From assembly GCF_000426225.1 (NCBI RefSeq), contig NZ_AUEY01000011.1, positions 19,113-83,112 of the forward strand: a stretch of DNA of 64,000 nucleotides, given 5' to 3'. The notes under the pieces were generated by a model. The model was not told where the DNA came from and did not search any database. It was given only the letters and a program-made list of their open reading frames with translations. The translations under genes and the position numbers were made by a program. Positions 44,428 through 52,580 of the stretch are shown here, piece by piece (positions within the stretch are counted from its first letter, which is position 1; every line of letters begins with the position of its first letter). Source of the DNA: Desulforegula conservatrix Mb1Pa (lineage in GTDB: Bacteria > Desulfobacterota > Desulfobacteria > Desulfobacterales > Desulforegulaceae).

Positions 44428-45729
44428 ATGGTTAAAAAAACAGGTAAAAGTTTTCAGGATTTTTTTCATAATGAGACATCCGGCGGGATAATACTTCTTT
44501 TTTTTACTTTTTTAGCCCTGCTTTGGGCAAATTCTCCGATTGCCCATACATACGACAAACTATGGCACACCTATGCAGGGTTTCAGATAGGATCATTTGC
44601 TCTTTCAAAATCTCTTCTGCATTGGGTTAACGACGGCCTTATGGCAATTTTCTTTTTTGTTGTCGGGCTTGAAATCAAAAGGGAGATTGTCACAGGAGAG
44701 CTTTCTTCGCCCAAAAAAGCCATGCTTCCAATAGCAGCGGCCATTGGAGGTATGATTGTCCCTGCCGTTATCTATTTATCTCTTAATAAGGGCGGAGTCG
44801 GGCAGTCAGGATGGGGAATACCCATGGCAACAGATATTGCTTTTGCCATAGGAATACTTGCCCTTCTCGGAAACAGGGTTCCTTTATCAGTAAAAATATT
44901 TCTTACTGCCCTTGCAATAGTGGATGACTTAGGAGCTGTTCTTGTAATTGCCGCCTTTTATACCAAAGAAATTGCAACGCCAGCTCTTGGTATGGCTGCT
45001 TTGTTTTTCATAATCATGTTGATTCTGTCTGTAAGGGATGTCAGATTATCCGGTCCTTATATTGTCCTTGGTATTCTGCTCTGGTTTGCGATGTTAAAAT
45101 CAGGCGTTCATGCAACCATCGCAGGTGTTCTGACAGCAATAACAATACCTGCGACCCCTGCTGTCAGTCAGGAGCAGTTCAAAAAAATGCGCAGGGATAT
45201 TATGCAGAGGCTTGAGTCCGGAATGCGTGAATCCGCAGGAGATGAGTCTGGCGAGGAGGTTCAGGGCGTTTTCAGGCAGGTTGAATATGCAAGCAAGAAG
45301 TTCATTTCTCCATTACAGCGCCTCGAACATCTTCTTCATCCTTATGTCAGTTTCTTTATTATGCCTGTTTTTGCACTCGCCAATGCAGGAGTAAACCTCA
45401 AGGGAGTATCGATTGAGACGCTTTCGAGACCAGTTAGCACAGGGATTATACTCGGACTTGTATTCGGCAAGCAGATTGGGGTCACCCTTTTTGCGTGGCT
45501 GGCCGTCAAAACTGGTCTTGCTGGCTTGTCAGACGATATGAAGTGGAAACATATCTATGGAGCATCATGGCTTGCAGGCATCGGATTCACCATGTCTCTT
45601 TTTATTGCTTCCCTTGCATTTGGGGATGGCGAATTGATCATGATATCCAAGATCGGAATACTTGGAGCCTCTTTTATTTCTGCAATAATAGGGCTGCTGG
45701 TTCTGTATTTTTGGGGCGGTAAAAAATGA
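44428..45729 (+). CDS. nhaA: Na+/H+ antiporter NhaA
   Basis: 433 residues, slightly longer than the E. coli protein because of a charged loop of about 50 residues in the middle (FKKMRRDIMQRLESGMRE). About twelve membrane helices. The ion-site aspartates are visible in PMATDIAFAIGIL and ALAIVDDLGAVLVIAAFY (the two adjacent Asp), and VNDGLMAIFFFVVGLEIKRE is a family signature. It expels sodium or lithium in exchange for protons. GAGG precedes the ATG, and the stop overlaps the next antiporter gene by four bases. Confidence 0.96.
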   Translation: MVKKTGKSFQDFFHNETSGGIILLFFTFLALLWANSPIAHTYDKLWHTYAGFQIGSFALSKSLLHWVNDGLMAIFFFVVGLEIKREIVTGELSSPKKAMLPIAAAIGGMIVPAVIYLSLNKGGVGQSGWGIPMATDIAFAIGILALLGNRVPLSVKIFLTALAIVDDLGAVLVIAAFYTKEIATPALGMAALFFIIMLILSVRDVRLSGPYIVLGILLWFAMLKSGVHATIAGVLTAITIPATPAVSQEQFKKMRRDIMQRLESGMRESAGDESGEEVQGVFRQVEYASKKFISPLQRLEHLLHPYVSFFIMPVFALANAGVNLKGVSIETLSRPVSTGIILGLVFGKQIGVTLFAWLAVKTGLAGLSDDMKWKHIYGASWLAGIGFTMSLFIASLAFGDGELIMISKIGILGASFISAIIGLLVLYFWGGKK

Positions 45730-47513
45730 ATACAGCCACAACGCTTGCTGCAGTTGTTGCAATGGGGATCTCAGCTCTATGGCTGGCGTGGATTCTGAAA
45801 ATCCCGGCCATCATAATCCTTCTTGGTTTCGGATTTATTGCTGGGCCGCTCACAGGAGTCATTAATCCTGATGCGATTATGGGAGATCTCTTTCAGCCGT
45901 TTGTATCCCTTTCTGTTGGCCTCATAATGTTTGAAGGTGGCCTGAGTCTCAAATACAGGGATATAAAATCAGAGCGGCCTGTTCTGATAAATCTTCTTAC
46001 AACCGGCGTTTTATTGACATGGATACTTGTCGCTGTTTCTGCGGCTATTTTTACTGGTATTGACTGGCCCATTGCCTTTCTTGTCGGCGCAATCCTCACA
46101 GTTACAGGGCCGACCGTTATTATTCCTCTCTTAAAACATATTAGACTCACAGGCAAGGTAGGGGCTATCCTTAAATGGGAGGGCATCACCATTGATCCTG
46201 TTGGCGCGTCTCTTTCCGTCCTTGTTTTTGAGGTGATAAGAGCAGGAGGGGCAGGCTTTTCCTATACGGAAATAATATATGCTATTTTTATGACAATTGC
46301 GGCTGGAGGAATTTCAGGAGCCCTTGCCGGAGGATTCATTATACATGCAATGAAGAAATATTGGGTACCTGATTTTCTTCAGGGCGTTTTTACGCTTATG
46401 ATCGTTTTTGGTGTTTTTGTGATATCCAACCATTTCCAGCATGAATCAGGACTTCTTGGCGTAACCATAATGGGCATTATCCTCGCGAATCAGAAAAAAG
46501 TATCTATGAAGCATATTATTGAGTTCAAAGAAAATCTGACTCTAATTCTTGTCTCACTGCTATTTATTCTCCTTTCCGCAAGGCTTGAACTAGAAGATTT
46601 TAGCCAATTGGGCCCAGGAGCCTTTGTTTTTGTCTTATCTGTCATTTTTATAATAAGGCCTTTATCTGTATATTTTTCAACCATGAAGTCCGGTCTGTCC
46701 AGGAAAGAAAAGATTTTTCTTGCCTTCATCGCCCCAAGGGGAATTGTGGCGGCTTCTGTTGCTTCTGTATTCGGGTTGGAACTTGCGGCCGTTTCGTACC
46801 CTGGAGCAGCCCATATAACAGCCATTGTATTTATGGTCATTATATCCACAGTTCTTTTTTACGGATTCTTCTCACCATTTTTAGCAAAAAAGCTTGGGCT
46901 TGTTAATCCTGATCCCCAGGGCGTTCTGATAGCAGGTGCAGGGCCTTTTTCAAGAGCAATAGCGTCTGCGCTAACAAAAGAGGGTTTTGACACTATTCTG
47001 GTGGACACCAATATGAGCAATGTGACGGCTGCAAAAATGGACGGACTTTCGGCAAGTGTAGGCAGTATTCTTTCTGATCATTTCATGGAGCTGATCGAGC
47101 TTGGTAATGTCAAAAGAATTATCTGCCTAACGCCCAATGACGAGATGAATGCCCTCGCATGCCAGAAATTCAGACAGAGTTTTGGAAGCCGCGAAACCTA
47201 TCAGCTTGCTTACGTTGAAGGAACCAGGTTCGAGGCTATTGCAGCCGAGCACAGAGGGCGCATTCTTTTCAGAAAGGATATGACTGCGGAAAACTTTTCA
47301 AGATTATGTGGAGACAAGCCCCAGGTCAAAGTAACCGGGCTTTCAGAAGACTTTAATTATGATGACTTTATTAAATTAAACCAAAAGGCTGTTGTGCCTC
47401 TCTTTATATCCAGAAAAAATGGACATCTCGACGTCTTTACAGTTGATGAAGTTTTGAAGCCTATGCCTAAAGATAAAATAATAAGTTTGTCTATTTTAAC
47501 GAATAATGGATAG
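45726..47513 (+). CDS. NhaP-type cation/proton antiporter with C-terminal TrkA-N (RCK) domain
   Basis: 595 residues; ATGA overlap with nhaA. About residues 5-390 form twelve or so helices of the CPA1 type, with LTVTGPTVIIPLLKHIRL and EGITIDPVGASL at the ion site. About residues 395-520 form a nucleotide-binding TrkA-N domain (GVLIAGAGPFSRAIASALTK, VDTNMSN), which lets NAD(H) or similar ligands gate transport. It most likely exchanges sodium or potassium for protons. Paired with NhaA it gives two coordinated antiporters. Confidence 0.92.
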   Translation: MNTATTLAAVVAMGISALWLAWILKIPAIIILLGFGFIAGPLTGVINPDAIMGDLFQPFVSLSVGLIMFEGGLSLKYRDIKSERPVLINLLTTGVLLTWILVAVSAAIFTGIDWPIAFLVGAILTVTGPTVIIPLLKHIRLTGKVGAILKWEGITIDPVGASLSVLVFEVIRAGGAGFSYTEIIYAIFMTIAAGGISGALAGGFIIHAMKKYWVPDFLQGVFTLMIVFGVFVISNHFQHESGLLGVTIMGIILANQKKVSMKHIIEFKENLTLILVSLLFILLSARLELEDFSQLGPGAFVFVLSVIFIIRPLSVYFSTMKSGLSRKEKIFLAFIAPRGIVAASVASVFGLELAAVSYPGAAHITAIVFMVIISTVLFYGFFSPFLAKKLGLVNPDPQGVLIAGAGPFSRAIASALTKEGFDTILVDTNMSNVTAAKMDGLSASVGSILSDHFMELIELGNVKRIICLTPNDEMNALACQKFRQSFGSRETYQLAYVEGTRFEAIAAEHRGRILFRKDMTAENFSRLCGDKPQVKVTGLSEDFNYDDFIKLNQKAVVPLFISRKNGHLDVFTVDEVLKPMPKDKIISLSILTNNG

Positions 47514-47584
47514 CAGAAACCATAAAATGAGGCTATCAAATCCGATTTCTCGCCTCTTATGATTTGCAAAATCACTTTTCGGAA

Positions 47585-47619
47585 GTCGTATGAAAGAGTT
47601 TAAATCCCTTTCATACGAC
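47585..47619. terminator. hairpin between convergent antiporter and ribB genes
   Basis: GTCGTATGAAAG and CTTTCATACGAC form a perfect 12-bp stem, in the 119-bp gap between two convergent genes. No strong T run; it probably ends transcription from one or both sides or protects 3' ends. Confidence 0.5.
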
Positions 47620-47632
47620 CTTGCTCTGGTTG

Positions 47633-48277
47633 CTATCTGTCTTTGGATAGTCGGTATTGAGCAATATCTTCAACTGTCAGAACAGGAAAATCATGTGCTT
47701 TGGCAAAAGAAACGATTTCCGGCATTCTGGCCATGGTTCCGTCAGGATTTGTGAGTTCGCATAGAACGCCGCAAGGTTTGAGGCCTGATAGCTTCATGAG
47801 ATCAACCGTCGCCTCGGTATGTCCCATGCGCTCAAGAACACCCCCGGGACGGGCTTTTAATGGAAAAACATGGCCCGGTTTTCTAAGGTCTTCGGGTTTT
47901 GCATTATCCGCAATGGCGGTTTTTATCGTTTTTACTCGATCAGACGCGGAGACCCCGGTGGTAACTCCTTCAGCTGCTTCGATTGATACTGTGAATGCAG
48001 TTTCAAAATGACTTGAATTTTTATCAACCATCATCTGAAGAGATAGTTTCTCAACCTTTTCGCCGGGCAGACACAGGCATACGATTCCGCTGCATTCCCT
48101 GATCAGGAGTGCCATCTGGGCGTCTGTCAGAGATTCTGCTGCAAAGATCAGATCTCCTTCATTTTCTCTCTTTTCATCATCAGTGACAAGAACACCAGAG
48201 CCTTTTTTTAGTGCCACCAGTGCTTTTTCCACTCTTTCATGGGGTGTTCCGAAGTTTGCAAGATAAGTCTGATTCAT
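47633..48277 (-). CDS. ribB: 3,4-dihydroxy-2-butanone-4-phosphate synthase
   Basis: 214 residues, the single-domain form. It converts ribulose 5-phosphate to the four-carbon precursor of riboflavin. Motifs: [16 protein letters not shown] with the catalytic acidic loop, and [26 protein letters not shown] precedes the ATG. An FMN riboswitch lies in its leader, so it is controlled by flavin supply. No other rib genes are nearby; GTP cyclohydrolase II is not fused. Confidence 0.96.
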   Translation of the reverse strand: MNQTYLANFGTPHERVEKALVALKKGSGVLVTDDEKRENEGDLIFAAESLTDAQMALLIRECSGIVCLCLPGEKVEKLSLQMMVDKNSSHFETAFTVSIEAAEGVTTGVSASDRVKTIKTAIADNAKPEDLRKPGHVFPLKARPGGVLERMGHTEATVDLMKLSGLKPCGVLCELTNPDGTMARMPEIVSFAKAHDFPVLTVEDIAQYRLSKDR

Positions 48278-48342
48278 GGTAATCTCCTTGAAATTATTAA
48301 TAATTTACCAGAATCAGGGCGCAGGAATAGACCTTGGTCACT

Positions 48343-48382
48343 TTGCGTACCTGTAGTGTCTGTTACACAGCTTGTACGCAAA
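48343..48382 (-). promoter_or_regulatory. expression-platform hairpin of the FMN riboswitch
   Basis: On the minus strand CTTTGCGTAC and GTACGCAAAG form a 10-bp stem just after the aptamer. Lacking a T run, it more likely works by sequestering or pausing than as a plain terminator. Confidence 0.5.
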
Positions 48383-48383
48383 G

Positions 48384-48535
48384 ACCGCATATCCTCTTCC
48401 ATCCGGACTGTAACCGTCGGCTCTGGTTTTTCACCAGATCTGCTTGACCTCCTGGCTTGTGACAGCAAGGAGCGCTCGCGGGCTCCCCGGAAATCCGGGA
48501 TACCGCCGGTGGGGAATTTCGCCCCGCCCTGAGAA
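48384..48535 (-). ncRNA. FMN riboswitch (RFN element)
   Basis: On the minus strand the aptamer opens with CAGGGCGGGGCGAAATTCCC, followed by CACCGGCGGTA, AGCCCGCGAGCG and closes with GACGGTTACAGTCCGGATGG and AGAGGA. These are the conserved blocks of the RFN element. It lies about 110 nt upstream of ribB. Confidence 0.97.
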
Positions 48536-48660
48536 TAAGTAACCTAGTTAGGCTACAAATCATATCAGATGCTAATGTCAAACAGTTTTTTCAGCTTCTG
48601 AAAGACAATTACAGGTTTTAGTCACTGATAACCTGATGACTTTTGTCTATAAGTGCTTCC

Positions 48661-48747
48661 GCGTCTGCCGGACTTGACCCTGCATCAAATATTTTCAAAT
48701 GCTTCTGGATTAAGGCCTGCGCCGGAATGACGGGAATATGACGCCAA
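48661..48747 (-). repeat. dispersed inverted-repeat element, copy 10 (partial, reverse orientation)
   Basis: TGCCGGACTTGACCCTGCATC, then AAATGCTTCTGGATTAAGGCC and GCCGGAATGACGGG. It lacks clear termini and sits in the gap between ribB and the nucleotidase gene. Confidence 0.65.
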
Positions 48748-48825
48748 CAGTGACTCATCAAAATGACAAAAAGATCACTGGAAAACTTATCTGAATCGGG
48801 GTATTCTGATTTTTTTTATACTGAC

Positions 48826-48906
48826 TCGATTCGGCATCCAGTATTATCAAATACTTCTGGATTCCGGCCTTCGCCGGAATGACTGAAAGCGGATTTTTTG
48901 CGACGT
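48826..48906 (-). repeat. dispersed inverted-repeat element, copy 11 (reverse orientation)
   Basis: TTCGGCATCCAGTATTATC, TTCTGGATTCCGGCC/TTCGCCGGAATGAC and the end GGATTTTTTGCGACGTTGTA. It abuts the nucleotidase gene leader. Confidence 0.75.
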
Positions 48907-48942
48907 TGTAAATATTATTTGGGTAATTTTAGAGGAATCTTC

Positions 48943-50703
48943 ATGCAAAGAAAAAAAACAGCCAATATATTGCTTGTTGTTTTCACGATCTCGAGTCTTT
49001 TTTTCTCGGGATGCGCTTTTTTTCAGTCAAAAAGCCAGCCCCAGAATTTCAAACTGACAATTATGCACATGAACGACACCCACTCCCATCTTGAACCTAC
49101 AAATACGACCCTTAAATTCGAAGGCGTTCAGACATATGCCGACCTCGGAGGCTTTGCCAAAGTTGCATCAAAAATAAAGGAAGTAAGAAAATCAAGGCCA
49201 GACAGCCTTCTTCTGCATGCAGGCGATGCTGTTCAGGGGTCGTTTTATTTTACTAAATACAGTGGCCAGCCTGAATATGAAATGCTGAGCATGCTTAAAG
49301 TGGACGCCATGGAGCCGGGCAATCATGAATTCGACAGAGGCCCGGGGTTTCTTGCGGATGTTTCCAAATACATTGATTTTTCGATCGTATCCTCAAATAT
49401 AGATGCTTCAGGAGATGAAAAACTAAAAAAAATCATCAAACCATATGTGATCAAGGAAGTGGCTGGCCAGAAAATCGGAATTTTCGGACTTATAACCCCT
49501 GAAACCGCTGTAAATTCTAATCCTGGAAAAATTCTTAAATTCGGGGATGAAAAACAGGCTGCCGAAAGAACAGTAAAAGAGCTTGAAAAAGCAGGCGTTA
49601 ACAAGATAGTAGCAATTACCCACCTCGGATATAATCAAGATATAGAACTTGCAAAGGCTGTAAGCGGAATAGACGTGATAGTCGGAGGACATTCCCATAC
49701 CCTTCTTGGAGATTTTTCTGCTGTCGGGCTTAATTCTGAAGGCGCATACCCGACAGCAATAACTAACAAGGCTGGTGAAAAAGTATTTATAGTCCAGTCC
49801 TGGGAGTGGGCAAAGGCTGTTGGTGTCGTGGACGTTGAGTTTGACGATTCAGGCCATGCTGTAAAAGCCAGCGGAAGCGCCAATATTATTTTGGCAGACA
49901 ATTTCAAACAAAAGGACAAGGACGGGAAAAAAGTAGATGTTTCACCAGAAACAAAAGCCTCTATCCTGAAACAGATCGAAGAAAATCCTTCAATCGAAAT
50001 TCTTGCCGATGATCCAGAAGCAGTCGCAAAACTTGCTCCGTACAAAGCCGGAGTTGAGGCAATGCAGAAACTTGTGGTTGTAAAAATTGCAGAACCTCTT
50101 CTCCATATAAGAAAGCCGGGGAAACATTCATCAGGAGCAGATCTGCCAGGAGGCAGCCAGGTAGCGCCTGTCATATGCGAAAGCATGCTCTGGAAGGCAA
50201 ATAAATCGAGCCTCAAAGCACAGATTGCAATTCTGAATGGCGGCGGAATCAGGATGGACATTCCTGAAGGAGATCTGACAGTAGCAGGTGTAAATGAACT
50301 TCTTCCTTTCCAGAATAAACTGATTCTTCTTGAGCTTACAGGCAAAGAAGTCAAAACAGCCATAGAGACAGGCCTTGCAGACGCGGACGGCTCAGGCGGT
50401 GGTTTTACATATGTGGCAGGAATGAGGTATTCGGCGGATTCTTCAAAACCGGCCTGGCAGAGACTCGTTAAGGCAGAATATAAAAATGATTCCGGCAAAT
50501 GGATTCTTTTGAATGATTCCGCAAAATACAGGATTATAACCAATTCATATCTTTCCGGCGGTGGAAACGGATATGACGTTTTCAAAAATTCAAAGGGATA
50601 TCGCTATGATACAGGTTTCTCGGACGCAGAGGCATTCATGGAATACGCAAAACAGGCAGATACAATACATCGACCAATTGACACAGAAGTAACCATGAGA
50701 TGA
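48943..50703 (+). CDS. 5'-nucleotidase/UDP-sugar hydrolase family lipoprotein
   Basis: 586 residues from the ATG at 48943 (AGAGGAA upstream). The lipobox LFFSGC makes it a lipid-anchored periplasmic or surface enzyme. The metallophosphatase domain shows MHMNDTHSHLEP, LLHAGDAVQGSF, EPGNHEFDRG and GGHSHTLLG (dinuclear metal ligands), and the C-terminal 5'-nucleotidase domain shows NGGGIRMDIPEG and GGGNGYDVF. It probably hydrolyses nucleotides or UDP-sugars outside the cytoplasm to recover phosphate and nucleosides. The stop overlaps the next gene by four bases. Confidence 0.9.
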   Translation: MQRKKTANILLVVFTISSLFFSGCAFFQSKSQPQNFKLTIMHMNDTHSHLEPTNTTLKFEGVQTYADLGGFAKVASKIKEVRKSRPDSLLLHAGDAVQGSFYFTKYSGQPEYEMLSMLKVDAMEPGNHEFDRGPGFLADVSKYIDFSIVSSNIDASGDEKLKKIIKPYVIKEVAGQKIGIFGLITPETAVNSNPGKILKFGDEKQAAERTVKELEKAGVNKIVAITHLGYNQDIELAKAVSGIDVIVGGHSHTLLGDFSAVGLNSEGAYPTAITNKAGEKVFIVQSWEWAKAVGVVDVEFDDSGHAVKASGSANIILADNFKQKDKDGKKVDVSPETKASILKQIEENPSIEILADDPEAVAKLAPYKAGVEAMQKLVVVKIAEPLLHIRKPGKHSSGADLPGGSQVAPVICESMLWKANKSSLKAQIAILNGGGIRMDIPEGDLTVAGVNELLPFQNKLILLELTGKEVKTAIETGLADADGSGGGFTYVAGMRYSADSSKPAWQRLVKAEYKNDSGKWILLNDSAKYRIITNSYLSGGGNGYDVFKNSKGYRYDTGFSDAEAFMEYAKQADTIHRPIDTEVTMR

Positions 50704-51449
50704 ACGATAAAGCCGTTACGGTTTTTGCCATCATATTTGGTACTATTTTCAGCATTGTTGCATGCGGTATAATCTGGTTTATTTCAGATACATACCTGAA
50801 GCATTACAGAGCCAGAAACTGGGTTGCTGTTGATGCAAAAATCCTTGATTTTGGGGTCGAGTCTTCAAGATCTGGCTCAGGATCAAAATCAACGGTGCAC
50901 AGAAAACTGAAAGTATCATATGAATACAGCTTTAACGGTGTTCAGTATTCAGGGGATAGAGCCGATTTCGGGAGAGGCGCAGATAACTTCAGTGAAACCA
51001 GAATAAGCAGACAGATGAATCTGCTCCAATCCGGAGAAGTTTCGGTCTACGTGAATCCGCTCAATCCTTCTGAAAGTGTTTTTGACAGAAGTCTCCCCGG
51101 CCCACAGGTAGCGTTTGCCATATTTTTTCTGTTTTTCCCATGCGGAGTAGGCACAGCCTGCATGCTGGGGATGATAAACTTCATATCAGACAAAATCGGG
51201 CTTAAATTTTTTGAAAGATTCATGATTCCTATATTCGGAATAATCCACGGACTGCCGGTTGTTTATCCCATTCTTTTTGATCCAGGCACCTTCACCCTTG
51301 GCCCCTGGGTGGTTCTGATTTTCTTTTCATTCATTCTTGCATGCAGTATCTGGTCATTCATAAGAAGGATTATTGATCCCACTATAGGTCTTCCCGAATG
51401 GAAGGATAAAATTAGCGGCAACCTTAATTCTTCTGGGCCAAGAGGCTGA
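50700..51449 (+). CDS. DUF3592 membrane protein
   Basis: 249 residues. One N-terminal helix (about 8-30), an outside loop of about 100 residues with the DUF3592 pattern (WVAVDAKILDFGVE, KVSYEYSFNGVQYSGDR, VYVNPLNPSESV), then three or four further helices. No function is established for DUF3592. It overlaps the nucleotidase gene by four bases and its stop overlaps the next start by one base, so the three genes form an operon. Confidence 0.8.
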   Translation: MNDKAVTVFAIIFGTIFSIVACGIIWFISDTYLKHYRARNWVAVDAKILDFGVESSRSGSGSKSTVHRKLKVSYEYSFNGVQYSGDRADFGRGADNFSETRISRQMNLLQSGEVSVYVNPLNPSESVFDRSLPGPQVAFAIFFLFFPCGVGTACMLGMINFISDKIGLKFFERFMIPIFGIIHGLPVVYPILFDPGTFTLGPWVVLIFFSFILACSIWSFIRRIIDPTIGLPEWKDKISGNLNSSGPRG

Positions 51450-52129
51450 TGGGCAGTCAAAAAATGAAAATCCACCTGTTAATGCTCATGGTTCTTTGTT
51501 TTTGTATTTCAGGCTGTTCAAGTTCTCCCGAAGTAATAAAAATAAACCATAGCAAGAATAATAAAGCCAACGAAGCCGAAGAAATTCATTTCGTCCATAT
51601 TCTCAGCCACGGTTGGCACACTGGAATTGCTCTTCCTGCCGAAGATCTGAACAAAAAAATGCCTGGTCTGCCCAAGAGATTTAAAGCAGCCACTTATTAT
51701 GAAATAGGCTGGGGTGACGCAGGTTTTTATCAGGCCGAGGAAATAACCACAAAACTAACCTTTCAGGCTCTGTTCTCATCCACTGGCGCTGTTGTTCATG
51801 TTGTTGGATTTAGAAACAGCCCGGAAGAATTTTTTTCAGAAAGCGAAATAATCAGAATCAGTCTGGACAGAAAGAGTTATGAAGGAATGCTTGATTTCAT
51901 AAAAGCGAGTTTTTCAACAGACAAATCAGGCAATCCTATAAGTCTTAAAACCGGAATTTACGGAGACAGCCAGTTTTATCAAGGCTCAGGAAGATACCAT
52001 GCTTTCAACACATGCAACACCTGGACAGCCAAAGCCCTTGCAAGTGCGGGTTTTGATATCAATTTTGGTTTAAAGCTCACATCTTCGAGTGTTATGGGAT
52101 ATTTAGAAAAGCAGTCCCAAACAGAATAA
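51449..52129 (+). CDS. DUF2459 (TIGR02117-type) lipoprotein
   Basis: 226 residues with a lipobox CISGC (about residues 20-24). The mature part carries the family motifs: LSHGWHTGIALP, EIGWGDAGFYQ and a late NTCNTWTAKAL, where His and Cys could make a papain-like hydrolase site. The reaction is unknown; it resembles NlpC/P60-like or transglutaminase-like envelope enzymes by motif only. A second ATG at 51464 is possible. Third gene of the nucleotidase operon. Confidence 0.8.
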   Translation: MGSQKMKIHLLMLMVLCFCISGCSSSPEVIKINHSKNNKANEAEEIHFVHILSHGWHTGIALPAEDLNKKMPGLPKRFKAATYYEIGWGDAGFYQAEEITTKLTFQALFSSTGAVVHVVGFRNSPEEFFSESEIIRISLDRKSYEGMLDFIKASFSTDKSGNPISLKTGIYGDSQFYQGSGRYHAFNTCNTWTAKALASAGFDINFGLKLTSSSVMGYLEKQSQTE

Positions 52130-52580
52130 CCGCAACCTTTCCTGATTTTCATATGTTTTAATCATTAGGGTGATTCATGAAATTGCCTTTTGATGATTTT
52201 GTATGTATTATCAAAACAGATGTAACCGCAAAAAATAGGATTCCAGTCATTCCGGCGCAGGCCGGAATCCAGAAGTATCTGAAAGCGCTGGATGCAGGAT
52301 CAAGTCCGGCATGACGCCGAGGGCATTTTTGACTTTGTGCGACGTTGTCAACTTTATGGCACCATAATTCGTTCCTTTTGAAATTCAGCATAAATTCTGA
52401 AAAGGAATCCTGTCTTAATTGGAGATCAGCTCCTTCAAATCTTTCCTGTCTTTTCTTGATTAAGAGAGACCGGAGTTCCAAAATTCAAGTCCATCTGAGT
52501 TTTTTTTAGAAAGGTATCAGATGAATTAAGGATTTTAGCTGGCAATATGAGTGTTTGGGATAAATATCTGGAGAACATGA
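52130..52580. other. 451-bp intergenic region upstream of the hybrid kinase
   Basis: Contains the repeat at 52220-52349; the remainder is AT-rich with no gene or confident promoter recognised. Confidence 0.5.
52220..52349 (+). repeat. dispersed inverted-repeat element, copy 12
   Basis: Contains CATTCCGGCGCAGGCCGGAAT and GGATCAAGTCCGGCATGACG and ends GACTTTGTGCGACGTTGTCA. One of the best conserved copies internally. Confidence 0.85.

Noticed and set aside
48239..48532. Plus-strand reading frame across the ribB leader
   Set aside because: It lies antisense to the FMN riboswitch, whose conserved blocks explain the sequence.
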